From: CAZABP01 sp964483245
GTDB lineage: Bacteria; Planctomycetota; UBA1135; UBA2386
Direction of reading: 5' to 3'
DNA length: 38,934 nt
Assembly (NCBI GenBank): GCA_964483245.1
Contig: CAZABP010000045.1
Coordinates: 1 to 38,934 of the forward strand
Position numbers and translations under genes: made by a program. Under the pieces are notes generated by a model. That model was not told where the DNA came from. It searched no databases and was given only the letters and a program-made list of their open reading frames with translations. This document shows positions 7,000-15,646 of this stretch, one piece after another (position 1 is the first letter of the stretch; each line of letters starts with the position of its first letter).

Positions 7000-8790
7000 A
7001 TGACGCGCCTCCTCCGCGCCATGGCGGGGCTGCTGCTCGCCGCCACCGCCTCCGGGCAGGGTCTGCCGTTGCTGATCCGGATCGCCGATGTCGGGCAGGG
7101 CTCGGGCGCGATCCTGCGCACCCCCGACGGTCGCGTGCACGTCATCGATGCCGGCAACGATGGGGACGGGACCGCCGTCATGCTGCCGCAGATCGCGGCG
7201 CTGGCACCTTCCGGGTACGGCTATGCGTTCGCGTCGCACTTCCACTCCGACCACATCGGGGGGCTCGACGAAGTGCTGGCGCGACCGTTCGTCGCGGCGG
7301 TCGACCGCGGAGACGTCGCGCGCGCGAGCAACGCGGACATCACGCGCTATCTGCAGGCAGCCGGCACGCGGCGCGCCATTGCGCAGCCGGGGATGCTGTT
7401 CGCGCTCGGCGGTGGGGTCACGGTGAGCGTCGTCGCCGTCGACGGGCGGATCCGCGGTGGGGGGAGCGTGCCGGTCACCGGCAAGACGCAGGAGGAGAAC
7501 GCCCGCTCGCTCGTGCTCCGGCTCGACTACGGCGACTTCTCGATGTGGTTCGGCGGCGATCTGACCGGTGGGGGCTCCGGCACGCCGGACGTCGAGTCCC
7601 CGGCCGCGACCGCTTGCGGGGATGTCGACGTCTATCTCGTGAACCACCACGGCTCGTCGACGTCGACGGCCAACAACCTGGTGGCGCGGCTGCGGCCGGA
7701 GCTGGCGCTGGTGAGCTGTGGGTCGGCGAATCCGTACGGCCATCCGACGGCGCAGACGATCAACCGGCTGAACCAGGCGGCCGCGGCACGCATGCTGTTG
7801 GCGACCACGCAAGGGACGGGGATCGTCGGGTTCGGCGTCACCGGGAACGCCACGCTGGTCGTCGACCGGGATCGGTATCGCGTCACCGCGCAGAACGGCG
7901 AGACGGTCGAGCTGTTCGTCGACGAGACCACCGCGGTGCCGGCCCCCGGCGTGCTGCGCGTGACCGAGCTGCACCGCGATCCGCAGGCGAGCCAGGACGC
8001 GTACGGTGAGTACGTCGAATTGCTGAACCTCGGCCCGCATCCGATCTCGCTCGCCGGGGCTCGAGTATCGACCACGTCGGGCACGTTCACGGTGCACAGC
8101 TCCGTCGCGTTGCTGCCCGGCCGTCCGCTCGTGCTGCTGCCGGATGGCGATCCGGCGCGCAACGGCGGGCTCCCGCTCGGCTTCGTCTGGCCCTACCAGG
8201 CACTCGCGCTCGGCGACACCAACGACACGCTGCGGTTGCAGCACGGCAGCACGTTGCTCGAACAGGTCAGCTGGAGCAGCGGGTTCCCGGGCGGCGTGGG
8301 GGTCGCGGCCGAGCGCCGGGACCTGGTCGCGCCGGCGAGTGCTGCGAACTTCGCTCCGGCCGTCGCGACGTACGGCGGCAGCGGCGGCGATCGGGGTTCG
8401 CCGGCGCGCCGCAACAGCGCCGAGCAGGGGGACGTGCCGGCCGCGCTCGGGCTCGAAATCGATGCCGCGCGGCTGCGGTTGCACGCGACGGCGCTGCGCC
8501 ATGGGGGCCGCTTCGGCGTCGTCGCGCTGGCGTTCGGGGACCAGCCGGGATTCCTGCTCGGCACGACGCCGGTGCCGTTGAACCCCGACGCGTTGTTCCT
8601 GCTGTCGCTCGGATTGCCCGGCGCGGCGGTGTTGCTGCCGCCCGAAGGCTGGCGCGTGCTCGACGTGCCGCTGCCGTCGCCGAATCCGCTGACCGGGACC
8701 TACGCCTACGCCGCACACCTCGTGCTCGACTTCGGCCCGCCGTTCTCGGTGCCTTCGGTGTCGGCGGCCGTGAGGTTCCGCTTCCCGTGA
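7000..8790 (+). CDS. Exported metallo-beta-lactamase-fold protein with lamin-tail domain
   Basis: 596 residues from ATG 7000. Signal peptide about 1-20 (cleavage near ATASGQG). Residues about 25-300 form an MBL-fold hydrolase like the C-terminal domain of ComEC: IADVGQGSGAIL, VIDAGNDGDG, the metal-binding ASHFHSDHIGG (H80, H82, D84, H85), and VNHHGSSTST. Residues about 318-470 match the lamin-tail (LTD) domain: VLRVTELHRDPQ, GEYVELLNLGPHPISLAG. The last roughly 113 residues form the C-terminal module shared with other exported proteins here. Secreted MBL-LTD proteins may act on nucleic acids or phosphodiesters, but the substrate is unknown. A start at 6913 would lose the signal peptide. The stop overlaps the next start by four bases (GTGA). 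Confidence 0.88.
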   Translation: MTRLLRAMAGLLLAATASGQGLPLLIRIADVGQGSGAILRTPDGRVHVIDAGNDGDGTAVMLPQIAALAPSGYGYAFASHFHSDHIGGLDEVLARPFVAAVDRGDVARASNADITRYLQAAGTRRAIAQPGMLFALGGGVTVSVVAVDGRIRGGGSVPVTGKTQEENARSLVLRLDYGDFSMWFGGDLTGGGSGTPDVESPAATACGDVDVYLVNHHGSSTSTANNLVARLRPELALVSCGSANPYGHPTAQTINRLNQAAAARMLLATTQGTGIVGFGVTGNATLVVDRDRYRVTAQNGETVELFVDETTAVPAPGVLRVTELHRDPQASQDAYGEYVELLNLGPHPISLAGARVSTTSGTFTVHSSVALLPGRPLVLLPDGDPARNGGLPLGFVWPYQALALGDTNDTLRLQHGSTLLEQVSWSSGFPGGVGVAAERRDLVAPASAANFAPAVATYGGSGGDRGSPARRNSAEQGDVPAALGLEIDAARLRLHATALRHGGRFGVVALAFGDQPGFLLGTTPVPLNPDALFLLSLGLPGAAVLLPPEGWRVLDVPLPSPNPLTGTYAYAAHLVLDFGPPFSVPSVSAAVRFRFP

Positions 8791-9356
8791 CCAGCGCGCC
8801 GGCCTTCCGCGTGTTGATCCCCGCGGCGCAGCTCGCGCTGCGGGTCGCCGAACTCGCGCACGGGATCGCGGCGCGCCATGTCGATGCGCCGCCGTTGCTC
8901 GTCGTCGTCGCCGATGGGGCGCGCACGTTCGCCAAGGCACTCGCGGCGGCGATGCCGTGGACCGTGGCTTCGACCGAGGTGCGGGCCATGTCGTACGGCA
9001 GCGGAACGACGAGCAGTGGCCACGTGCAGCTCGACGGGCTCGACCCGACGCTGCTGGCACAACGCGACGTCGTCGTCGTCGAAGACATCGTGGACACCGG
9101 CCGCACGATCGAGCGCATCCTGGCCGAGCTGCGCGTCGCCGGCGCGCGCACGACCAGCGTCGCCGCGCTGCTCAGCAAGCCGTCGCGCCGCGTCGTCAGC
9201 GTGCCGATCGACTGGCTCGGGTTCGAGGTCCCGGACCTGTTCGTGATCGGCTACGGCATGGACGTCGCCGGACGGTGGCGCGAGCTGCCGGACGTCGTCG
9301 TGTACGACCCGGAGCTCGAGGGTGCGGCCCGGCCGCGCGCGCGTTCAGACGCCTAG
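8787..9356 (+). CDS. Hypoxanthine-guanine phosphoribosyltransferase family protein
   Basis: 189 residues with a GTG start overlapping the preceding stop codon (GTGA), so probably translationally coupled. The PRPP-binding loop VVVVEDIVDTGRTI (about 95-108) and the acidic pair E99/D100 are the type-I PRTase signature. The sequence VPIDWLGFEVPDLFVIGYGMD near the C-terminus matches the hypoxanthine/guanine enzymes (hpt). Expected reaction: hypoxanthine or guanine + PRPP to IMP or GMP in purine salvage. With upp nearby, the region holds two salvage phosphoribosyltransferases. The 3' end overlaps the convergent S46 peptidase gene by 12 bp. Confidence 0.88.
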   Translation: MTSAPAFRVLIPAAQLALRVAELAHGIAARHVDAPPLLVVVADGARTFAKALAAAMPWTVASTEVRAMSYGSGTTSSGHVQLDGLDPTLLAQRDVVVVEDIVDTGRTIERILAELRVAGARTTSVAALLSKPSRRVVSVPIDWLGFEVPDLFVIGYGMDVAGRWRELPDVVVYDPELEGAARPRARSDA

Positions 9357-11465
9357 CTCACTCAGCAGTGCCGGCGCCGGCTGCACGTCGCTCAGGAACC
9401 ACAGCACGAAGCGCAGGTCGACGCAGATGTTGCGCGACAGCTCGCGGCTCCAGCCGTAGTCGCCGGCCACCGCCTCGAACACGCGGTCGAAGTTGAGGCC
9501 GACCAGGCGCCCGCGGCCGTCGATGACCGGGGAACCGGAGTTGCCGCCGGTGGTGTCGCCGTCGGCGAGGAAGCAGACCGGCACGTCCCCCAGCTTGGCG
9601 TCGGCGAAGCGGCTCTCGGTCCGGCGCTCGCGTTGCGCGAGGAGTTCCTCGGGCAGCTCGAACGGTTCCGCCCCGGTGTGCTTCTCGACCATGCCAGCAA
9701 CCGTCGTGTGTGGGAACGCGCGCATCCCGTCGCGCGGCGAGTAGCCCTTCACGCTCGCGATCGCGACGCGCAGCGTGCTGTTGGCGTCGGGATAGAACGA
9801 GCGGCCGCGCCATTCCTGCTGGGCGGCGATCCAACGCGCGCCGACGACGAGCCGGCGGCCGGCCAGCTCGCGCTGCCGCGCCACCATCCGGTTGCGCTCG
9901 ATCGCGAGTCCGCGCGCGAGCACCAGCATCGGATCGTCGCTCTGCAGGATCTGCTGCGGCGAGCTCTCGAGCAGCGCGAGCCGGTCCTGGCGCGTCAGCA
10001 TCCGCGTCTGCGCGAACAGCCAGTCCAGCATCTCGCCGAGACCGGTGCGCAGATCGGTCAGCGCCTCGGTGCCGTGCAGGTGGTCGCCGGCAGGACGCAG
10101 CCGCATCTCCTCGAGGAACACCCCGAGCACCGGCTTCTCGATGCGCTCCGCGTCGGCGGTCAGCGCATCGGCGCCCAGCATCGCGTGCAACGCGCGCGGC
10201 CAGGTTGCCGGGCCTTCCGGCGGCTGCTGCATCGCGATCGCGCAGAGATCGGTGAGCGCGCGCACGAGCGACGTCTGGCGCAGGATCTCCGCCAGGATCA
10301 GATCCTTCCCCTCCGTCTCGCGCGCGATCCGGTCCAGCTCGCGCATCTCGTCGAGCACGCCGCCGAAGCGCTGCTGGCGCTGCGGGTCGGCGGCGATCCA
10401 GCGCTCGAACTCCGACTCTTCGCGCATCTTGCGCTCGACGGTCGCGTTGTGGCGCAGGCCATGGATCTGCCCGCGCGCCGCTTTCTCGACGTTCGCGAGG
10501 CTCTTGATCCGCGTCGACAGCCGCAGCGCCTTCTCCGGATCGCTGTCGGCGACGCGCTGCAGGATCTCGATGACGCGCGCGTACAGATCGCGGCGGGTCG
10601 GCCAGTAGTGCGACTCGCGCGCCTGCACCGCGTCGGCGGTCAGGTAGCGCTCCGTGCGACCGGGATAGCCCATGACCAGGACCAGGTCCCCTTCGCTGAC
10701 GCCATCCGGGCTGACCTGCAGCCAGTGGCGGGGGCGGTACGGGACGTTCTCGGCGTGGTGCGCGCGCGGTGAGCCGTCCGGCGCGACGTAGGCGCGGAAG
10801 AACGTGAAGTCCCCGGTGTGGCGCGGCCACTCCCAGTTGTCCACCTCGCCGCCGTACTCGCCGATGCTGCGCGGCGGCGCGTAGACCAGGCGCACGTCCG
10901 ACAGGCGGGTGCGGTAGTAGAGGTGGTATTCGCGTCCTTCGAAGAACGACGCGACGTGGCAGACCGTGTCCGGCTCCTGCTGCCCTTGCGCGATCAGCCG
11001 CGCGATCTCTGCCTGCACCAGGTCGTAGCGCTCGAGGTCGCTGTTCGCCTTCTCGGCCGCGGCGTGGATCTGCTTGGTGACGTCCTCGATCCGGCGCACG
11101 ACGAGCACGTGCATGCCGGGCGCCGGGATCTCGTCGGTGCGCGCCTTCGCCGTGAAGCCGTCCCGCAGGTAGTTCTGTTGCGTCGTCGAGACGGCTTCGA
11201 TCGCGCCGAACCCACAGTGGTGGTTGGTCAGCACCAGCCCGTCCGGCGAGACGAACGCCGCCGAGCAGCCGCCGATCTGGACCGCCGCCGACAGCACGCC
11301 GCCACGCTCGGGATGCCAGAACTCGTCCGGCGTCAGCTTCATGCCGCGCTCCTCGAGCCGCTTCCAATCCATCGAGCGGAGCTGCTGCGGGAGCCACTGC
11401 CCTTCGTCCGGGCGGCTGGCGAGGAGGAGGACGGCGAGGAGCGGTAGGGCGCGTGCGGGGCTCAT
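9345..11465 (-). CDS. S46-family exported serine peptidase (dipeptidyl-peptidase 7/11 type)
   Basis: 706 residues. Signal peptide about 1-20, then WLPQQLRSMDWKRLEERGMKL, the usual N-terminus of S46 dipeptidyl-peptidases. The catalytic His lies in LTNHHCGFG (H83), the Asp in the segment DNWEWPRHTGDFTFFRAY, and the Ser in DTTGGNSGSPVIDGRGRLVGLNFDR near residue 640. The length is typical of the family (about 700-720). Known members remove dipeptides from peptide N-termini in the periplasm of asaccharolytic bacteria. The preference (hydrophobic versus acidic P1) cannot be settled by eye. Likely role: extracytoplasmic peptide degradation for nutrition. Confidence 0.93.
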   Translation of the reverse strand: MSPARALPLLAVLLLASRPDEGQWLPQQLRSMDWKRLEERGMKLTPDEFWHPERGGVLSAAVQIGGCSAAFVSPDGLVLTNHHCGFGAIEAVSTTQQNYLRDGFTAKARTDEIPAPGMHVLVVRRIEDVTKQIHAAAEKANSDLERYDLVQAEIARLIAQGQQEPDTVCHVASFFEGREYHLYYRTRLSDVRLVYAPPRSIGEYGGEVDNWEWPRHTGDFTFFRAYVAPDGSPRAHHAENVPYRPRHWLQVSPDGVSEGDLVLVMGYPGRTERYLTADAVQARESHYWPTRRDLYARVIEILQRVADSDPEKALRLSTRIKSLANVEKAARGQIHGLRHNATVERKMREESEFERWIAADPQRQQRFGGVLDEMRELDRIARETEGKDLILAEILRQTSLVRALTDLCAIAMQQPPEGPATWPRALHAMLGADALTADAERIEKPVLGVFLEEMRLRPAGDHLHGTEALTDLRTGLGEMLDWLFAQTRMLTRQDRLALLESSPQQILQSDDPMLVLARGLAIERNRMVARQRELAGRRLVVGARWIAAQQEWRGRSFYPDANSTLRVAIASVKGYSPRDGMRAFPHTTVAGMVEKHTGAEPFELPEELLAQRERRTESRFADAKLGDVPVCFLADGDTTGGNSGSPVIDGRGRLVGLNFDRVFEAVAGDYGWSRELSRNICVDLRFVLWFLSDVQPAPALLSELGV

Positions 11466-11623
11466 GGCGGGGGGATCATCCTAGCCCGCAGGATTCGCGA
11501 AGCCTTGCTGCGAACGATGCAGCACGGCCAGCCGCTGCGCTGCCGCGGGGCTGTGGCCTCAGCGGGCGCGCGCAGACGAGTGCGCGCAGCAGCGGCCGAG
11601 AGAGCCGGTGAACGCCAGCCGCG

Positions 11624-12229
11624 TCAGCGGCTGTAGAACTCGACGATCAGGTTCTCTTCGACGTCGAGCAGCACGTCGGGGCGGCTCGGGGTCGCCGTGA
11701 ACCCGATCGTGAACTTGTCACGGTCGATGGCGAGGAACGGCGGCATCGAGAGGCCCTGGTCCGCGCCGGAGACGGCAGTCAGCATCTTCTTCGCGGTGTC
11801 GTCGAGCGTGATCGTGTGGCCGGGACGCAGCACGTAGCTCGGCACGTCGACGCGGCGGCCGTTCACCTGCACGTGGCCGTGCGCGATCATCTGCCGCGCG
11901 GCCGGAATCGTCGGCGCGAACCCGGAGCGGAACAGCACGCTGTCCAGCCGCGACTCGAGCAGCTGCAGCAGGTTGTGTCCGGTGTCCCCCTTCATCTTGT
12001 TCGCCTTGCTGAAGAACCGCCGCAGCTGGCGCTCCGTCAGGCCGTAGTTGAAGCGGACCTTCTGCTTCTCCTCGAGACGGATGCAGTAGTCGCTGCGCTT
12101 GCGCCCGCGGTTGGCGCCGTGCTGCCCGGGCGGGTTCTGCCGCGTCTTCGCCGCCTTGCGGGAGAGTCCGGGGAGATACTGGCCGAGGCGGCGGGCGATC
12201 TTGAGGCGGGGGCCGGTGTAGCGCGACAT
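11624..12229 (-). CDS. rpsD: 30S ribosomal protein S4
   Basis: 201 residues from ATG 12229 (MSRYTGPRLKIARRLG). It is a primary 16S rRNA-binding protein of the small subunit body. Visible hallmarks are PGQHGANRGRKRSDYCIRL, RQLRRFF, the S4 domain (LESRLDSVLFRSGFAPTIPAARQMIAHGHVQVNGRRVDVPSY) and the C-terminal FYSR. No zinc-ribbon cysteines are present at the N-terminus, so this is the C-minus form. The gene stands alone and is not in a ribosomal operon here, which is uncommon. A longer frame to 12337 has no homology upstream of the chosen Met. Confidence 0.98.
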   Translation of the reverse strand: MSRYTGPRLKIARRLGQYLPGLSRKAAKTRQNPPGQHGANRGRKRSDYCIRLEEKQKVRFNYGLTERQLRRFFSKANKMKGDTGHNLLQLLESRLDSVLFRSGFAPTIPAARQMIAHGHVQVNGRRVDVPSYVLRPGHTITLDDTAKKMLTAVSGADQGLSMPPFLAIDRDKFTIGFTATPSRPDVLLDVEENLIVEFYSR

Positions 12230-12310
12230 GCGGTCTGGGTTCGGGGAAAGGGCGAGGAGGATACGAGCGGGATCCCGGCGATCAAGCCGCGCCCCGGCCG
12301 GCATCCGATC

Positions 12311-12323
12311 GGGGTCTGACCCC
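12311..12323. repeat. Short palindrome GGGGTCTGACCCC
   Basis: Reverse complement of the palindrome at 3740-3752, located in the spacer between rpsD and comEC. Confidence 0.5.
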
Positions 12324-12349
12324 GAAAGTCGCGCCATTCTGTCAGGCGC

Positions 12350-14509
12350 TCACCGCAGCGGGCGCGCGCGGGTCGTCGTGTAGCGCGGAGGGTCGCCGGC
12401 GGTCAGCCGGATCGTGCCGCAGGCGCCGGTCGTCAGCGCGTCGATCCCGAGCTGGCGGCAGATCGCGAGCTGCGGCGGGTCCGGGTCACCCCGCGCCGTC
12501 GTCGCGATTGCGAGGCGCGGCGAGGCCACGCGGAGCAGGGCTTCGATCGCCGGTTCGGCGCGGCCGTGGTGGGGGAGCAACAGCAGGTCGCAGGACTGCG
12601 GCGACTCCGCGAGCCACGCTTCGATCGCCGGGGTCTGCGCATCCCCGGGGAACAGCACGCGGCAGCCGGCGAGCTCGAGCATCGCCCACAAGCCCCGGTC
12701 GTTGGATGCGCGGGAGCTCGACCGCGGGGCGGCCACGCAGACGCCGGCGACTGCGCGGCGCTCCCCGTGCGCGATCCCGGTCACCACGGTGCCGCACGCG
12801 CGCAGCCGCTCCGCCAGCTCCGACCGGACGAGTTCCTGCGGCAGCCACGCCGCCGCGACATCGCAGCCGCGCAGCAGGAACGGCAGCGCGTTGTGGTGAT
12901 CCGCATCCGCGTGCGTCAGCACCAGCAGGTCGATCCGGCGCCGCGGGGCCAACGCCGCGAGCACGTCCCGCGCCACGCGCCGCGCCGCCGTGCGGCTGCC
13001 GCAGTCGACCAGCAGGACGCGCCGGTCCGGCAGCACGGCCAGCGTCGCGGCGCCATGTCCGGCATCGGCGACGATCACGCGGGGCGTCGGATCCGACGGC
13101 AGCGGCAGGAACGCCGGCAACGTCGCCAGCACGCACAGCGCCAGCACGCCGCGCCGCCCGCGCAGCGCGGCGAGCGCCAGCAGCCCCAGCAGGATGCCGA
13201 TCGTGATCGCGACGATCCCTGGCGCCGCCGGCGCCAGGATCGGGGTGCCCGGCAGCAGATCCAGCAGCGTGAGGGCCTGCGCATAGCCCCACGCCAACAG
13301 CTGCAGCGGCAGCGCCAGCAGATCGGCGAGCGGCGCGAGCACGAGTGCGACCAGCGGGACCAGCAACCCGAGCCCGAGCATCGCCGCGACGATCGGCGCG
13401 AGCAGCGGCGTCGCGATGATCGTGCACGGCGCGAGCTGGCCGAACAGGTGCACGCAGATCGGGCTGGTCGTCGCCGCGGCCCAGAACGACGCGCGCAGCG
13501 CGAGGCCGGGCCCGCGCGCGAGCTGCTCCTCCTGGGCCAGCGCGAGGCCGGCCACCGCGGCGTAGCTGAGCACGAAGCTGACCCCGAGCAGATCCGCTGG
13601 TGCCAGCAAGGCGGTCAGCAACGCCGGCGCCGCGAGCAGCGCCCCGGGCGGCACGCGCCGTCCGCTGCGCGCCGCCCACAACCACAGCAGGAACGCTGCG
13701 ACGGCGCGGAACATCGGCGGCTCGAACCCGGTCAGCGCGCCATACGCCAGCAGCAGCAGCATCGCCGTGCGCCGGAAGCGCGGATCGAACACCGGCCGGC
13801 GCAGCCGGCGGCGGAACGGCAGGCTGAGCAGGAACGCCAGCATCGCCGCATGCGCGCCGCTGACCGCCAGCAGATGGCTGAGCCCGGTCGCCCGATGCGC
13901 CTCGGTCAAGGCTTCGTCGATCCGCGGACCCTGCCCGAGCACGAGCTGCACGAGCAGCGGGCCGCTCGGCCCGGGCACGCGCGACGCCAGCTCCTGCTGC
14001 ATGCGCAGCCGCACCGCCGCGACCGCGCGCCGCCAGGACCATGCGCCGGACGTCACGCGGACGGCGTCGGCCGCGGCTTCTACCAGCAGCGCGCCGCCGG
14101 TTTCCTCGCGGGCGATCGCGCGGCCGATCCCGGTGACGCGGTCTCCCGGCAGGAGGGCGCCGCCTGCGCCGGCCAGCAACAGCCGGATCTCGGCACCCCC
14201 GCACTGCACGCGACACGCAGTCGCCGGTCCGAGCAGTGCCGGCTGCGACGCCTCGCGCACGATCCCGTCGAACTGCACCGGGCCAGCCGTGACGGACGGA
14301 GGCGTCGCCTGCGGCAGCGGCACGCCGGCGAGTGCCGCCGGCGCCGCGACCAGCAGCACGCGCAGCTTCGGTTGCAACAACGCCAGCGCGACGACCGCGG
14401 CCACGACTGCCGCCGCCGCTACGAACCCCAGCTCACGCGCGAGCAGGGCTCCGCCCACGGCAGCCCCGGTCGCCAGCCACAGCCGGCCCGAACCGAATCG
14501 ATCCTGCAT
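12350..14509 (-). CDS. comEC: ComEC/Rec2 family DNA-internalisation channel protein
   Basis: 719 residues. The N-terminal part has two or three hydrophobic segments and an OB-like periplasmic region (about 75-150). A competence domain follows, with LVLGQGPRIDEALTEAHRATGLSHLLAVSGAHAAML, the classic ComEC motif, and about eight membrane helices to about residue 455. The C-terminal MBL-type domain reads VIVADAGHGAATL, LLVDCGS, LTHADADHHNALP (metal ligands present), FPGDAQ and LLLPHHGR. ComEC carries single-stranded DNA across the inner membrane during transformation, and the MBL domain has been proposed as the nuclease that degrades the other strand. No other competence genes are visible. Divergent from coaD with 46 bp between. 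Confidence 0.95.
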   Translation of the reverse strand: MQDRFGSGRLWLATGAAVGGALLARELGFVAAAAVVAAVVALALLQPKLRVLLVAAPAALAGVPLPQATPPSVTAGPVQFDGIVREASQPALLGPATACRVQCGGAEIRLLLAGAGGALLPGDRVTGIGRAIAREETGGALLVEAAADAVRVTSGAWSWRRAVAAVRLRMQQELASRVPGPSGPLLVQLVLGQGPRIDEALTEAHRATGLSHLLAVSGAHAAMLAFLLSLPFRRRLRRPVFDPRFRRTAMLLLLAYGALTGFEPPMFRAVAAFLLWLWAARSGRRVPPGALLAAPALLTALLAPADLLGVSFVLSYAAVAGLALAQEEQLARGPGLALRASFWAAATTSPICVHLFGQLAPCTIIATPLLAPIVAAMLGLGLLVPLVALVLAPLADLLALPLQLLAWGYAQALTLLDLLPGTPILAPAAPGIVAITIGILLGLLALAALRGRRGVLALCVLATLPAFLPLPSDPTPRVIVADAGHGAATLAVLPDRRVLLVDCGSRTAARRVARDVLAALAPRRRIDLLVLTHADADHHNALPFLLRGCDVAAAWLPQELVRSELAERLRACGTVVTGIAHGERRAVAGVCVAAPRSSSRASNDRGLWAMLELAGCRVLFPGDAQTPAIEAWLAESPQSCDLLLLPHHGRAEPAIEALLRVASPRLAIATTARGDPDPPQLAICRQLGIDALTTGACGTIRLTAGDPPRYTTTRARPLR

Positions 14510-14555
14510 CGCAGTCCGGTGCCGCGAATCGGCCGACGGTTACCATCCCGCCGCG

Positions 14556-15032
14556 ATGCGCGTGCTCTACCCCGGCAGCTTCGACCCGGTCACCCGCGGT
14601 CACATCGATCTCGTGCAGCGGGCGCTGACGTTGTTCGAATCGGTCACGGTCGCCGTCGCCGAGAACAGCTCGAAGCAGCCGATGTTCACCGTGGCCGAGC
14701 GGGTCGAGCTGCTGTGCGCCGAGCTGCCGCCGGCCGTCGAGGTCGTGCAGTTCCGTGGGCTCGTCGTCGATTTCTGCGCCGAGCGGGGATACCGCGCGAT
14801 CCTGCGCGGCGTGCGCACGATCGCCGACTTCGAATACGAGTACCAGATGGCGCTGACCAACCGGCACATGCGCCCGGAGGTCGAGACCGTGTTCGTGATG
14901 CCGAGCGTCCAGTACTCGTTCGTCTCGTCGTCGCTGATGCGCGAGATCGTGAAGCACGGCGGCGACGTCAGCGCGTTCGTCCCGCCGCGCGTCGAGGCAA
15001 GGATGCGTGCACGCCTGCGGACCGAAGGTTGA
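14556..15032 (+). CDS. coaD: Pantetheine-phosphate adenylyltransferase
   Basis: 158 residues, the normal length. It transfers AMP from ATP to 4'-phosphopantetheine in the penultimate step of CoA synthesis. Motifs: LYPGSFDPVTRGHIDLVQRA (the T/HxGH nucleotidyltransferase motif is TRGH), FRGLVVDFC, ILRGVRTIADFEYEYQMALTNRHM and YSFVSSSLMREIVKHGGDVS. The start at ATG 14556 matches the family N-terminus, and the upstream open frame lies opposite comEC and is not coding. The spacer 15033-15253 (about 220 bp) to ridA has no recognised element. Confidence 0.98.
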   Translation: MRVLYPGSFDPVTRGHIDLVQRALTLFESVTVAVAENSSKQPMFTVAERVELLCAELPPAVEVVQFRGLVVDFCAERGYRAILRGVRTIADFEYEYQMALTNRHMRPEVETVFVMPSVQYSFVSSSLMREIVKHGGDVSAFVPPRVEARMRARLRTEG

Positions 15033-15240
15033 TGCGGGCCGCGGCCTGCGTAGAAGTCGTTTCACAAAGCCTCCGCGGCTGCGGCCGGCCCCCGCACCCG
15101 AGGGCGGCGTCGCGAGCTCTGCGGCGAATCCACCGATTCGCCTACGATCTCGCTCGGCCGCGCTGGCTCGGCCTCGCCTGCGAAGCATTTGTGCAACCAC
15201 TTCTAGCCTTCGCCCTGCTGGCCTGCAGCGGGCCGGAGTT

Positions 15241-15244
15241 GGAG
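15241..15244 (+). promoter_or_regulatory. Ribosome binding site (GGAG) for ridA
   Basis: GGAG nine bases before GTG 15254. It supports the short, cytosolic RidA start over an upstream in-frame GTG at 15191. Confidence 0.6.
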
Positions 15245-15253
15245 CGTGACCCC

Positions 15254-15646
15254 GTGACGAACTCGCCGATCCATGCCATCTCGACCGGTGCCGCCCCGAA
15301 GGCGATCGGTCCCTACAGCCAGGCCGTGCGCGCCGGCCAGTTGCTGTTCTGCTCCGGGCAGATCGCGCTCGACCCAGCGACCGGACAGCTGGTCGGCGAG
15401 GACGCGGCGACGCAGTGCCGGCGTGTCATGCAGAACCTCGGCGCCGTGCTCGAGGCGGGCGGGTCCGGCTTCGACCAGGTCGTGCGCACGACGATCTTCC
15501 TGGCGGACATGGGGGACTTCGCCGCGGTCAACGAGGTCTACGGGCAGTTCTTCCCGGCGACCAAGCCGGCGCGCGCCACCGTTGCCGTGAAGACCCTCCC
15601 GCGCAACGCGCTGGTCGAGATCGACGCGATCGCGCGCGTCCCGTGA
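15254..15646 (+). CDS. ridA: RidA family reactive-intermediate deaminase
   Basis: 130 residues from GTG 15254. RidA proteins hydrolyse reactive enamines and imines released by PLP enzymes such as threonine dehydratase. The conserved positions are visible: GAAPKAIGPYSQAV, LLFCSGQIALDPATGQLV, VVRTTIFLADMGDFAAVNEVYGQFF, PARATVAVKTLPRNALVEIDAIAR; the substrate-binding Arg is in KPARAT. An in-frame GTG at 15191 would add a short hydrophobic segment ending in a lipobox-like ALLAC. It has no basic n-region and no ribosome binding site, so the shorter form is preferred. The stop overlaps the next start (GTGA). Confidence 0.94.
   Translation: MTNSPIHAISTGAAPKAIGPYSQAVRAGQLLFCSGQIALDPATGQLVGEDAATQCRRVMQNLGAVLEAGGSGFDQVVRTTIFLADMGDFAAVNEVYGQFFPATKPARATVAVKTLPRNALVEIDAIARVP

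Noticed and set aside
12566..15253. Very long plus-strand frame (opposite comEC) that runs into ridA
   Set aside because: Gln/Arg-rich, low-complexity translation opposite the conserved ComEC gene; only the last 130 codons are a real protein (RidA).
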